Positions 33,392 through 43,653 of a stretch of 64,000 nucleotides of DNA are shown piece by piece. Position numbers and translations under genes: made by a program. This DNA comes from Streptomyces sp. HUAS YS2 (GTDB taxonomy: Bacteria > Actinomycetota > Actinomycetes > Streptomycetales > Streptomycetaceae): assembly GCF_033343995.1 (NCBI RefSeq), contig NZ_CP137573.1, positions 4,559,001 to 4,623,000 of the forward strand, written 5' to 3'. Numbering within the stretch: the stretch's first letter is position 1; every line of letters begins with the position of its first letter. Under the pieces are notes generated by a model that searched no databases, was not told where the DNA came from, and saw only the letters and a program-made list of their open reading frames with translations.

Positions 33392-34084
33392 CTAAGGCCA
33401 GAGCAGTTCGCGCGTCCAGCCCGGTCCGTCCTCCCGGCGGTACCGGAGCCGTACGTGCCGCCGCCGCTCGTCGCCCTGGAAGAACTCGACCTCGCGCGGC
33501 TCCAGGACGTACGCCGTCCAGGTCTTCACGTCCGCCGCCGGCTCCCGCCCCGCCCGCTCCCATGCCGCGTCGCTCGCCTCGGAGAGCGTGGCCAGGTCGG
33601 GCAGGGGCTCGCTCTGCCGGCCGACCAGGGCCGCGGCGAGGGCGCCGGTCGAGCGGGCGTGGAGGTCGGCGTACGCCTCCTCGGCGGTGCCGGTGGCGAC
33701 CCGGCCCCGGATCCGGACCTGGCGGCCCTGCGCGGGCCAGTAGAACCCGAGCGCCGCGTCCGGGCGGGCCGCGAGCTGCCGCCCCTTCGCGCTGGTCGCG
33801 TGCGAGGCGAAGTGCCAGCCGCGGTCGTCGGCGTCGTGCATCATCAGCGTCCGTACGTCCGGCCGCCCGGCCTCGTCCACGGTCGCCAGGTGCATCGTGT
33901 GCGGCTCGACCACCCCGGCCCCGGCCGCCTCGACGAACCAGTCCCGGAAGAGCGCGACCGGCTCGGCGGGAGCGGTGGCCGGGTCGAAGGCGGGGAGTGC
34001 GGTCGCCCAGACCCGCTGGGAGTGGAGGGCCCGGGTGAACAGCGAGTCGTTCGGGGCGTTCGCGGGAGTCATGGGGACCATCAT
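33392..34084 (-). CDS. Pyridoxamine 5'-phosphate oxidase-family protein
   Basis: 230 aa from ATG 34084, which overlaps the upstream stop (ATGA); ATG 34072 is a plausible shorter start. Split-barrel FMN protein: VRTLMMHDADDRGWHFASHA (~res 82-101), FYWPAQGRQVRIRGRVATG (~res 118-136) and C-terminal RLRYRREDGPGWTRELLWP, the PNPOx C-terminal dimerisation motif. True PdxH makes pyridoxal phosphate. This copy lacks the WGGYRV segment (WTAYVLEP stands there), so it may be a PhzG-like or other oxidase. Coupled to the FAD monooxygenase. Confidence 0.88.
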   Translation of the reverse strand: MMVPMTPANAPNDSLFTRALHSQRVWATALPAFDPATAPAEPVALFRDWFVEAAGAGVVEPHTMHLATVDEAGRPDVRTLMMHDADDRGWHFASHATSAKGRQLAARPDAALGFYWPAQGRQVRIRGRVATGTAEEAYADLHARSTGALAAALVGRQSEPLPDLATLSEASDAAWERAGREPAADVKTWTAYVLEPREVEFFQGDERRRHVRLRYRREDGPGWTRELLWP

Positions 34085-35310
34085 GCGGCGTGCGCGAGGG
34101 TTCCGTACTCCGTGACCGGCACCGCGCGGGCCGCCGCCTGGATCTCGTCGCGGATCTTCTTCGCGATGAGGTTCTTCCAGGGGGTCTTCGGCAGCGTGCG
34201 GACCATGAACATGCGCAGGGCGATCTTCCACTTGCGGTCGACCGTCAGCTCCTTGACGAAGCCCTCCGCCATCTTCTGGTTCCGCTCCACGCCGGGCCGC
34301 ATCACCCGCTCGTAGGCCTCGAACGCCACCCGGTGGTCGCCGCCCGCCGCCGCCAGCTCGCCGGCCAGCGTGTACGCGCCGAGCAGGGCGAGCCCGGTGC
34401 CCTGGCCGGATGCGGGGGAGGCGCAGTGCGCGGCGTCGCCGAGCAGCACGACCCGGCCCTTGGACCAGCGGTCCATCTCCACCAGCGCGATGGAGTCGAA
34501 GTAGAAGTCGTCGGCGTCCGCCGCGTGCCGCATCAGCCGCGGGATCTCCCACCGGCCGCCCGCCGAGGCGTCGGCGAGCATCCGCTTCTGCGTGGCGACG
34601 TCCCGGTGGTCGTAGGAGAGCTCGGGCGAGGCGAAGACGAACATGTTCTTGGCGTCGGTCTCGCCGGCCGAGCTGTAGACGCAGGTCAGCCGGCCGGGGG
34701 AGGCGTGGTAGGTCTCCCAGCGCTCCAGGCCGAGGTGGTTCGGCGCGGTGAAGATCGAGATGTACGCGCCGAGGTGGCGCTTGAACTGCCGCTCGTCGCC
34801 GAAGACGAGGCGCCGGGTGTGGGAGTGCATGCCGTCGGCGCCGACGACGAGGTCGAAGCGGCGGCGGAGGCCGCTCTCGAAGGTGACCTCTACGCCGTCC
34901 GCGTCCTCCGCCAGGGTGGCGATCGAGTCGCCGAAGAGGTACTCGACGTCGTCGCGGGTCCGCTCGTACATGATCCGGGCCAGTTCGCCGCGCATGATCT
35001 CGTCGTCGCCCTCGACCCGGCCGCCGAAGATCTCGGCCGGCATCTCCCCGATGGTGCGGCCGGCCTCGTCCACGTACGAACCGCCGTCCATGTCCGTCGA
35101 GTTGGTGCGGATCTCGTCGAGGATCCCCATCCGCCGGCAGACCTCGATCGCGGTGCCGCGGATGTCGACCTTGTAGCCGCCCGTGCGCAGTTCGGGGGCG
35201 CGCTCGACGACGGTCGGGGTGAAGCCGTACTCGTGGAGCCAGTACGCGAGGGCCGGGCCGGCGATCGAGGCGCCGGAGATCAGGACGGTCTTGGCGGTGG
35301 TGTGCGTCAT
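34081..35310 (-). CDS. FAD-dependent aromatic/tetracycline-type monooxygenase
   Basis: 409 aa; ATG at 35310 with AAGGAG upstream. Group A flavin monooxygenase: FAD loop VLISGASIAGPALAYWLHEY (~res 9-28), DG motif FDLVVGADGMHSHTRRLVF (~res 152-170), GD motif GRVVLLGDAAHCASPASGQG (~res 286-305). It hydroxylates an aromatic or polyketide-like substrate using NAD(P)H and O2; the TetX/rifampicin-monooxygenase and PHBH branches share these motifs. Promoter region has its own palindromic element (35364-35405), so it is probably regulated apart from the CTGACG set. Confidence 0.92.
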   Translation of the reverse strand: MTHTTAKTVLISGASIAGPALAYWLHEYGFTPTVVERAPELRTGGYKVDIRGTAIEVCRRMGILDEIRTNSTDMDGGSYVDEAGRTIGEMPAEIFGGRVEGDDEIMRGELARIMYERTRDDVEYLFGDSIATLAEDADGVEVTFESGLRRRFDLVVGADGMHSHTRRLVFGDERQFKRHLGAYISIFTAPNHLGLERWETYHASPGRLTCVYSSAGETDAKNMFVFASPELSYDHRDVATQKRMLADASAGGRWEIPRLMRHAADADDFYFDSIALVEMDRWSKGRVVLLGDAAHCASPASGQGTGLALLGAYTLAGELAAAGGDHRVAFEAYERVMRPGVERNQKMAEGFVKELTVDRKWKIALRMFMVRTLPKTPWKNLIAKKIRDEIQAAARAVPVTEYGTLAHAA

Positions 35311-35363
35311 GGCAGGACTCCTTGTCGGGTGGTGCGGGCCGGTTCCCCTGCCCGCACCAACGA

Positions 35364-35405
35364 CTATACGGATGTCCTACACGATTGTCTATGACGTTTG
35401 TATAG
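35364..35405. promoter_or_regulatory. AT-rich palindromic promoter element of the FAD monooxygenase
   Basis: CTATAC (35364-35369) and GTATAG (35400-35405) bracket an AT-rich stretch with GATTGTCTATGACG, 54-95 bp upstream of the start at 35310. This is the most AT-rich DNA for kilobases and probably contains promoter and operator. No regulator gene is adjacent. Confidence 0.5.
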
Positions 35406-35432
35406 ATACTTCGGGGCGCTGCCCGCAGGGCC

Positions 35433-36620
35433 TCAGTCCCGGCCCAGCACCACCGTTCCCGAGGAGCAGAACCAACCGCCCGTCCCGGACGCCACCGCCA
35501 GCTCCGGCAGGCTCCCGTCCGCCCGCCGCACCTGCCGCCCGTCCGCCTCGCCGCGCAGCTGCCGCACCGCCTCCACCAGCAGGAACAGCCCCCGCATGCC
35601 GGGATGGCAGGCCGACAGGCCGCCGCCGTCGGTGTTCACCGGCAGCCCGCCGCCGCCGACCGTGAGCCGGTTCTTCTCGACGAACGCGCCCCCCTCGCCC
35701 TTCGCGCAGAAGCCCAGGTCCTCCAGGGTCACCAGGGTCATGTAGGTGAAGGCGTCGTAGATCTGGGCGAGGTCGATGTCGGCGGGCGAGACGCCCGCGC
35801 GTTCGAAGGCCAGCCGGCCGCTGACCGCCGCCGGGGAGACCGTGAAGTCCTCCCACTCCGACATCGTGGTGTGCGAGACGTGCTCGCCGGCGCCGAGCAC
35901 CCAGACCGGCGCCTTCGCCGTGTCCGGCACGTACTCCTCGGCGACGAGCAGCACCGCGCAGCCGCCGTCGCTGCGGATGCAGCAGTGCAGCTTGGTGAAC
36001 GGGTCGGCGATCATCGGCCCGGCCAGCACGTCGTCGACGGTGATCGGGTCGCGGAACATCGCGTCCGGATTGAGCGCGGCGTTCGCCCGTGCCTGCACCG
36101 CGACCTCGGCGAGCTGCTCCAGCGTCGTGCCGTACTCGTGCATGTGCCGACGAGCCGCCATCGCGTACTTGGCGATGAGTGTGTGGCCGTACGGGACCTC
36201 GAACTGCAGCGGCCCGCGGGCGCCGAACGAGAGGTTGGAGGTGCGCCGACGAGCCTTGATGTCGGCGCGCGCGGTGGAGCCGTACACCAGCAGGACGGCG
36301 TTGGCGTGGCCGGCGGCGATGGCGTCGGCGGCGTGGCCGGCCATGACCTCCCAGGTGGCGCCGCCGACGGCGGTCGAGTCCACCCAGCGGGGCCGCAGCC
36401 CCAGGTACTCGGCGACCTCGACGGGCGCGAGCGTGCCGAGCCCGGCCGAGGCGAAGCCGTCGATCAGCGAGCGGTCGAGCCCGCTGTCGGCGAGGGCGCG
36501 GCGGGCGGCCTGGGCGTGCAGGGCGTAGGGCGTCGCCTCGTCGACCCGTCCGCCGTCGGAGAGCGATATGCCGACGACGGCGACGCGGCGACCGGGGCGG
36601 TTCCGTGAAGTGGTGGGCAT
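35433..36620 (-). CDS. SCP-x-type thiolase/aldolase (lipid-transfer protein Ltp) without catalytic Cys
   Basis: 395 aa, ATG at 36620. Thiolase fold: VAVVGISLSDGGRVDEATPY, AGHAADAIAAGHANAVLLVY, RRHMHEYGTTLEQLAEVAVQ (~res 157-176), LAQIYDAFTYMTLVTLEDLG (~res 292-311) and GGGGLPVNTDGGGLSACHPG (~res 325-345). Where SCP-x thiolases have a nucleophilic Cys, this protein reads GGATWEVMAGH (W90/E91), so it is more likely a retro-aldolase like Ltp2. The Tyr in YDAFT fits. The start lies only 4 bp from an operator box, with no room for an SD: a leaderless mRNA is likely. Confidence 0.92.
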   Translation of the reverse strand: MPTTSRNRPGRRVAVVGISLSDGGRVDEATPYALHAQAARRALADSGLDRSLIDGFASAGLGTLAPVEVAEYLGLRPRWVDSTAVGGATWEVMAGHAADAIAAGHANAVLLVYGSTARADIKARRRTSNLSFGARGPLQFEVPYGHTLIAKYAMAARRHMHEYGTTLEQLAEVAVQARANAALNPDAMFRDPITVDDVLAGPMIADPFTKLHCCIRSDGGCAVLLVAEEYVPDTAKAPVWVLGAGEHVSHTTMSEWEDFTVSPAAVSGRLAFERAGVSPADIDLAQIYDAFTYMTLVTLEDLGFCAKGEGGAFVEKNRLTVGGGGLPVNTDGGGLSACHPGMRGLFLLVEAVRQLRGEADGRQVRRADGSLPELAVASGTGGWFCSSGTVVLGRD

Positions 36621-36624
36621 GAAT

Positions 36625-36639
36625 CTGACGGTACATCAG
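36625..36639. promoter_or_regulatory. Operator box at the thiolase/aldolase start
   Basis: CTGACGGTACATCAG, 4 bp upstream of the ATG at 36620. If the message is leaderless the box covers the transcription start. Confidence 0.83.
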
Positions 36640-36730
36640 ATATGGCGTTCCGGTGCCGCCTCGTCCGGCCGGTCGTCGCCGTCGATCCGTCCCGCCCTAC
36701 CCCTGGGCATCCCGGCCGCACCGCCCTAAC

Positions 36731-36745
36731 ATGACGGCCCGTCAG
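36731..36745. promoter_or_regulatory. Operator box, ACAD/DDN operon
   Basis: ATGACGGCCCGTCAG: perfect TGACG-N3-CGTCA core, 17 bp upstream of the ATG at 36763. The other box of this divergent gap is at 36625. Confidence 0.85.
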
Positions 36746-36762
36746 ATACGGAGGGGAGCTCC

Positions 36763-37974
36763 ATGGACGCCGCCTTCACCGACGAGCAGGAAGAGATCCG
36801 CCGCACCCTGCGGGAACTGCTCGCCAAACGGTCCGGACCCGACGAGGTCCGGGCGGCGGTCGCCACCGCCGCCGGACACGACCCCGAGCTGTGGACCCAG
36901 CTCGCCGAGCGGCTCGGGCTGCCCGGACTCGCCCTGCCCGAGGAGTACGGAGGCGTCGGCTGCGGGCCCGCCGAACTCGCCCTCGCCTGCGAGGAGACCG
37001 GCCGCGCCCTCGCCCCCTCGCCGCTGCTCGCCACCGCGGTGCTGGCCGCCCCGCTGATCGCCGCGCTCGGCACCGAGCCGCAGCGTGCCGAGCTGCTGCC
37101 CGAGATCGCCGCCGGCACCCTCACCGCCGCGCTCGCCGTGCCCGGCGGCTCCCTCGCCGTCGCCCTCGGGCTGACCGGCGAGGGAGCGGAGGCGCACTGG
37201 TCCGGCGACGGCCGCGCGGGCGGTGTGCAGGCCCGGCCGGTACGGGACGGCTGGACGCTCTACGGCGAGGCCGGCCAGGTCCTCGACGGGCACAGCGCCG
37301 ACCTGCTCCTCGTCGCCGCGCACACCGGCGGCTTCGCCCGCAGCCGCACCCTGCTCTTCCTGGTCCGCGCGGACGCCGACGGGCTCACCCGCACCCGGCG
37401 CACCTCGCTGGACGACACCCGGCCGCAGGCGACCGTCGAACTGCGCGACGTACCGGCCGAGTTGCTCGGCACCGATCCGGCGGACGTGGCCGGCGCGCTG
37501 ACCGCGGCCGGCCGGACCGCGGCCGCCGTCGTCGCCGCCGAGGCGGTCGGCGCGGCGGCGCACTGCCTGGACCGTACGGTCGAACACGTCCGCGCCCGCG
37601 AGCAGTTCGGGCGCCCCGTCGGCTCCTTCCAGGCCGTGAAGCACCGGCTCGCCGACCTGTACGTCCAGCTCCAGGCGGCCCGCTCGGCCGCCTGCTACGC
37701 CGCCTGGGACGCGGGACGCCCGGGCCCGGGCGAACCCGGGGCGGCGCAGCTCGCGCTCGCCCAGTGCCTGGAGACCGCCCGGGCGGTCACCGGCGAGACG
37801 ATCCAGCTGCACGGCGGCATCGGCTTCACCTGGGAGCACGAGGCCCACCTGTACTTCAAACGGGCGAGCGCCGACGAGCTGCTCTTCGGGCCGGTGCACC
37901 GGCTCCGGGCGGCCGCGGCGCAGGCGACCGGACTCCTCGCACCGCACGGAACCGGAAAGGGGGCGGCGGCCTGA
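36763..37974 (+). CDS. Acyl-CoA dehydrogenase
   Basis: 403 aa; ATG at 36763 with GGAGGGGAGCTCC. N-terminal helices TDEQEEIRRTLRELLAKRSG and LALPEEYGGVGCGPAELALA (~res 55-75), a short middle domain (PVRDGWTLYGEAGQVLDGHS), and the C-terminal helical domain AREQFGRPVGSFQAVKHRLA (~res 280) plus QLHGGIGFTWEHEAHLYFKR (~res 347-366). The catalytic Glu region is not of the standard short-chain type. It resembles the partner-type FadE subunits of sterol-degrading actinobacteria. Stop/start overlap of 1 bp with the next gene. Confidence 0.94.
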   Translation: MDAAFTDEQEEIRRTLRELLAKRSGPDEVRAAVATAAGHDPELWTQLAERLGLPGLALPEEYGGVGCGPAELALACEETGRALAPSPLLATAVLAAPLIAALGTEPQRAELLPEIAAGTLTAALAVPGGSLAVALGLTGEGAEAHWSGDGRAGGVQARPVRDGWTLYGEAGQVLDGHSADLLLVAAHTGGFARSRTLLFLVRADADGLTRTRRTSLDDTRPQATVELRDVPAELLGTDPADVAGALTAAGRTAAAVVAAEAVGAAAHCLDRTVEHVRAREQFGRPVGSFQAVKHRLADLYVQLQAARSAACYAAWDAGRPGPGEPGAAQLALAQCLETARAVTGETIQLHGGIGFTWEHEAHLYFKRASADELLFGPVHRLRAAAAQATGLLAPHGTGKGAAA

Positions 37975-38447
37975 TGCCGGTCGGACTGCGCCTGATGCAG
38001 AAGGTGTCCTCGACGCGCACCTTCGCCAAGATCGCGCCGCACTTCATCCCCGCGATGGACCGCACGGTCCACCGGCTGACCCGCGGCAAGGTGATGCTGA
38101 GCGCCCAGATGCTGCCCGGGGTGATCCTGACGGCGCGCGGGGCCAGGTCGGGGGTTCCGCGCACCACCCCGCTGGCCTGCATGCCGGAGGAGTCCGGCGC
38201 GACCTGGATCCTCATCGGCTCGAACTTCGGCCGACCGGGGCACCCGGCGTGGACGGCGAACCTGAAGGCCCACCCGGACGCGGAGGTGAGCTGGCGCGGC
38301 GAGACGATCCCGGTGCGCGCGGAGCTGCTGGCGGGGGAGGAGCGGGCGGCCGCCTGGAAGGCCGTACTCGCCTTCTGGCCCCCGTACGCGACGTACCAGG
38401 CCCGGGTGGAGCGCGAGATCCGGCTGTTCCGCCTCACGCGGCGTTGA
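37974..38447 (+). CDS. Deazaflavin (F420)-dependent nitroreductase-family protein (DDN-like)
   Basis: 157 aa, ATG at 37974 (TGATG with the ACAD). Split-barrel DUF385/DDN family: LTRGKVMLSAQMLPGVILTA (~res 34-53), ARSGVPRTTPLACMPEESG, WILIGSNFGRPGHPAWTANL (~res 76-95), HPDAEVSWRGETIPVRAELL. F420H2-dependent proteins of this family reduce enones, quinones or nitro groups. In this operon it could supply or remove hydride on an enoyl or ring intermediate. No signal peptide. Confidence 0.92.
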   Translation: MPVGLRLMQKVSSTRTFAKIAPHFIPAMDRTVHRLTRGKVMLSAQMLPGVILTARGARSGVPRTTPLACMPEESGATWILIGSNFGRPGHPAWTANLKAHPDAEVSWRGETIPVRAELLAGEERAAAWKAVLAFWPPYATYQARVEREIRLFRLTRR

Positions 38448-38468
38448 GTCGCGGGGCGGGGACGGGAA

Positions 38469-38504
38469 CGCCGGCGGCGGTCGTGGTGCGGACCGCCGCC
38501 GGCG
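38469..38504. terminator. Bidirectional terminator
   Basis: Perfect 14-bp stem, CGCCGGCGGCGGTC (38469-38482) with GACCGCCGCCGGCG (38491-38504), 8-nt loop, between the convergent DDN-like and TetR genes. Confidence 0.75.
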
Positions 38505-38549
38505 CGACAGGACGAGAGGTGGTGGGGCGTGCGCCCCGGAGCCGTGGGG

Positions 38550-39197
38550 TTACTTCACCGGCTTCTTGCCCGTGATCCCGAGGTGGACCAAAAGGGCCAG
38601 GTTGGGCTTGAGTTCGGCCTGCTTGACGCCCCAGGTCTGGAAGCCCTTCTGGTGCCCGGCCACCGACGCGAGCATCGCCACGAGCGAACCGGCCATCGCC
38701 GCCGGGCTGACGTCCTTGTCGACCTTGCCCTTGGCCTGGAGCTCCTTCACCGCATCCGTAAGGGAGTTGGTGACCGAGTTCAGGATCTTCATGCGGATCT
38801 TGTAGAACCGTTTGTCGCCCTCCGCGGCGCCCAGGTCCACCACCCGGAGGATGGCGTCGTGCTTGCGCCAGAAGTCGAGGAATCCCTCGACGAGGTCCTC
38901 GGAGGTCTGCCAGCCCGCCTTGCCGACCCAGGAGCGACCGGAGACCAGTTCGGTCAACCCTGCGCCCTCCTTGGCCATTTCCTCGGCGATCTCGAGGACG
39001 GCGCCCTCCACGTCGGGGAAGTACTGGTAGAACGTCGCGGGCGAAGTACCCGCCTTCCGGGCCACGTCGATGACCTTGACGTCCCGGTAGGGAGAGGAGC
39101 TGAGCATCTCGCTGAGGCAGTCGAGCAGCTTCTGCCGCGTCGCCTGACCTCGTCGACCGGCCACGCGGCCGTCGACGGTGCGTACTTGTCCTGTCAT
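38550..39197 (-). CDS. TetR-family transcriptional regulator; candidate regulon repressor
   Basis: 215 aa, ATG at 39197. N-terminal helix-turn-helix: TRQKLLDCLSEMLSSSPYRD, then VIDVARKAGTSPATFYQYFP (~res 20-63), the classic TetR motif. The C-terminal ligand domain (~res 80-215) is all-helical, with GFLDFWRKHDAILRVVDLGA and FYKIRMKILNSVTNSLTDAV. TetR proteins bind 15-20-bp palindromes as dimers and release on ligand binding. This is the only TetR gene seen in the window, and the start codon sits in a degenerate CTGACG box (39191-39205), suggesting autoregulation. Neighbour of the VOC/afsK pair, in an order I recall for S. coelicolor. Confidence 0.92.
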   Translation of the reverse strand: MTGQVRTVDGRVAGRRGQATRQKLLDCLSEMLSSSPYRDVKVIDVARKAGTSPATFYQYFPDVEGAVLEIAEEMAKEGAGLTELVSGRSWVGKAGWQTSEDLVEGFLDFWRKHDAILRVVDLGAAEGDKRFYKIRMKILNSVTNSLTDAVKELQAKGKVDKDVSPAAMAGSLVAMLASVAGHQKGFQTWGVKQAELKPNLALLVHLGITGKKPVK

Positions 39198-39205
39198 GCC
39201 GTCAG
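39191..39205. promoter_or_regulatory. Degenerate operator box over the TetR start codon
   Basis: CTGTCATGCCGTCAG on the + strand: one perfect CGTCAG arm, the other arm with two mismatches. It contains the ATG of the regulator (39195-39197 complement). Candidate autoregulatory site. Confidence 0.5.
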
Positions 39206-39333
39206 CTTACCGAGGGGTGATCGGGGCGCGATTCGGCCGACTGCAAATGGGGTGCACCCCACGCGACTGGGCTCCGGGGCCCTTCCGGGGGCTGGGCCGG
39301 CCTCGGGTCATGCGAATAGGCTTATTAACAGCC

Positions 39334-39355
39334 TGTGGACAACTTTGGTGGATAA
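39334..39355. promoter_or_regulatory. Two DnaA-box-like 9-mers
   Basis: On the minus strand TTGTCCACA (39334-39342; perfect Streptomyces DnaA box) and TTATCCACC (39347-39355; one mismatch to TTATCCACA), 13 bp apart in the same direction. Just upstream is TTATTAAC, an AT-rich patch. They lie in the promoter gap of the VOC/afsK genes. Confidence 0.6.
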
Positions 39356-39450
39356 CCATGCATCCATCTGTTCGATTTCATGGGGTGCGGGGTGATTCGC
39401 CCCGACCTAGCGTGGACACCGGATACCGGTATCTGGAAGGAACCACGCCC

Positions 39451-40341
39451 ATGGCCGCATTCGCAGAGGGCACGCCGTGCTGGGTGGACGCCCAGCTCCC
39501 CGACCTCGAAGCGGGCAAGCGTTTCTACGGCGAGCTCTTCGGCTGGACCTTCGACGCGGTCACCGGCGAGGCGAGGGTCGGCGGCCGGCGGGCCGCCGGT
39601 CTCGTCCCCAAGCGGGACGGGCGGATGCCCACCACCTGGACCGTCTACCTGGCCACCCCGGACGCCGGCGCACTCGCCGCCCGGATCAGGGCGGCCGGCG
39701 GCCAGATGGTCATGGAGCCGTATCCCGTCGGGCCGTACGGCGTCGTGGCGCTCGCCGCCGACCCGGGCGGGGCCGTGTTCGGGCTGCGCCAGGGCGGCGA
39801 CCTCGACGACGGACTCCAGACGGAGATGGAGCCCGGTTCCTTCTGCTGGATGGAGGTCTACACCCGCGAGAAGGACGCCGTGGACACCTTCTACGCGGCC
39901 GTCTTCGGGTACGTCGCCCAGGACCTCACCGAAGGCAGTCTCGACTACCGGGTCTGGTCCCCGCCCGGCTCGCGGCCCGGCGACGACACCGCGTTCGGCG
40001 GCCGTGCGGTGATCACCGAGGCGTTCCCGGCCGAGATGCCCGGCCATGTCCTCGTCTACTTCGCGGTCGCCGACTGCGACGCGGCCTGCGAGGCGACGGT
40101 GCGGATGGGCGGCCGGATCACCAACGCACCCTTCGACACCCCGCACGGTCGCATCGCCGTCCTCACCGACAACCAGGGCGCGCGGTTCGCGGTCCTCGCG
40201 GAGCCCGAGGAGGAGCCCGCGAAAGCGCGTGCGAAGGAGCCCACGAAAGAAGGGGACAAAGCGGGTGGCGGGGGTTCCAGGGCCGAGGACGACGCGGAAA
40301 CGGCCGAAAAGTCCGCTGAAAAGCCCGACGATATGACCTAG
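39451..40341 (+). CDS. VOC (glyoxalase-like) protein upstream of afsK, possible KbpA
   Basis: 296 aa; ATG at 39451 with GGAAGG upstream. Two VOC beta-alpha-beta-beta-beta modules: [20 protein letters not shown] (~res 11-30) and [20 protein letters not shown] (~res 133-152). A charged Lys/Glu/Ala tail follows (~res 260-296). The position just before afsK matches the S. coelicolor gene for KbpA, a protein reported to bind AfsK and limit its autophosphorylation. I recall that protein as a similar VOC-type protein of about 250 aa, but identity cannot be checked here. Catalytic function unknown. Confidence 0.88.
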   Translation: MAAFAEGTPCWVDAQLPDLEAGKRFYGELFGWTFDAVTGEARVGGRRAAGLVPKRDGRMPTTWTVYLATPDAGALAARIRAAGGQMVMEPYPVGPYGVVALAADPGGAVFGLRQGGDLDDGLQTEMEPGSFCWMEVYTREKDAVDTFYAAVFGYVAQDLTEGSLDYRVWSPPGSRPGDDTAFGGRAVITEAFPAEMPGHVLVYFAVADCDAACEATVRMGGRITNAPFDTPHGRIAVLTDNQGARFAVLAEPEEEPAKARAKEPTKEGDKAGGGGSRAEDDAETAEKSAEKPDDMT

Positions 40342-40447
40342 GACACCCCGATCCGCCCCCGGGTTCGCAACCACCGCCCCGGACAGGAAGAATCAGGGTG
40401 CGACGGGGCCGTACTCTCATGGCCCGTACGGGGAGGTGGCAAGGCAA

Positions 40448-42856
<2,409 letters not shown>

Positions 42857-42904
42857 CGGTGGGGAGGGCCCGGCGGTTCCGAGGCCCTCGCCGGTTCCGC
42901 GGTC

Positions 42905-43519
42905 CTAGCGGCCCTGGTCGGGATGCCGGCCGGGGTCCTGGCCCGGGGGCGGCTCCGGGGCCTCCATGGTCCGCGTGGGCGTCTCGTACGGGTCCGGCGG
43001 CTGGTACGGATACGCGTAGGGCTCCGGCTCCGGCTCCGGCCGGTGTCCCTGTCCGTCGAGCGTCGGGTGCGTGGGCGCAGGCTCCGGGAGCCGGGTCGCG
43101 TGCGGGGCGTGGCGGCCCGACATGACGACCGCGGCCAGGAGCAGCAGGAACCCGCCGCCCACGGCCATCCCGACACCGATGCCCAGCCCTGTCCCGTCGC
43201 CGCTGACGGTCAGGCTGCCCTCGAACTGCCCGACCCGGACCATCCACAGGACGCTGAAGCCGAGCACGATCAGCCCGGCGAGGGCGACGAGGAGGCGGGA
43301 GCGCAGCACCACCCCGATCAGGGTGACCAGGGCGGCGAAGGCGAACGGCAGCAGCATCGACCCGATCACCTCGGCCCGGACGTCGGTGATCCCGCCGAAC
43401 AGGTCCTCGATCGGATAGTCGCTGCCGTGACGGCCGTCGTACCAGGCACGGAAGGGGCTCCATACGGCGGCCGTCGCTCCGGCGAGCGCCAGCACCGAAC
43501 CGACGATGTTGCGGATCAT
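42905..43519 (-). CDS. Membrane protein with Pro-rich cytosolic tail
   Basis: 204 aa, ATG at 43519. Four hydrophobic segments: MIRNIVGSVLALAGATAAVW (~res 1-20), IGSMLLPFAFAALVTLIGVV, LLVALAGLIVLGFSVLWMV (~res 75-93) and GIGVGMAVGGGFLLLLAAVV (~res 112-131). The rest is a Pro/Glu/Tyr-rich tail (EPEPEPYAYPYQPPDPYETP). No family assigned. It converges with afsK, with a 48-bp gap, and is divergent from the secreted-protein pair. Possibly a Streptomyces-specific envelope protein. Confidence 0.85.
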   Translation of the reverse strand: MIRNIVGSVLALAGATAAVWSPFRAWYDGRHGSDYPIEDLFGGITDVRAEVIGSMLLPFAFAALVTLIGVVLRSRLLVALAGLIVLGFSVLWMVRVGQFEGSLTVSGDGTGLGIGVGMAVGGGFLLLLAAVVMSGRHAPHATRLPEPAPTHPTLDGQGHRPEPEPEPYAYPYQPPDPYETPTRTMEAPEPPPGQDPGRHPDQGR

Positions 43520-43653
43520 CGTGCGGCCTCCTCGGTCCGGCTCCCGGTCCCGACGCTACGCCGGGTGCGGGGGGCCCGCCACGCGGCGCTAGGGTGGCGC
43601 GGACACGACAGGCGTGTGGTTCGAAATCGACGGTTCGAAAGGGGCGGTTCGCG

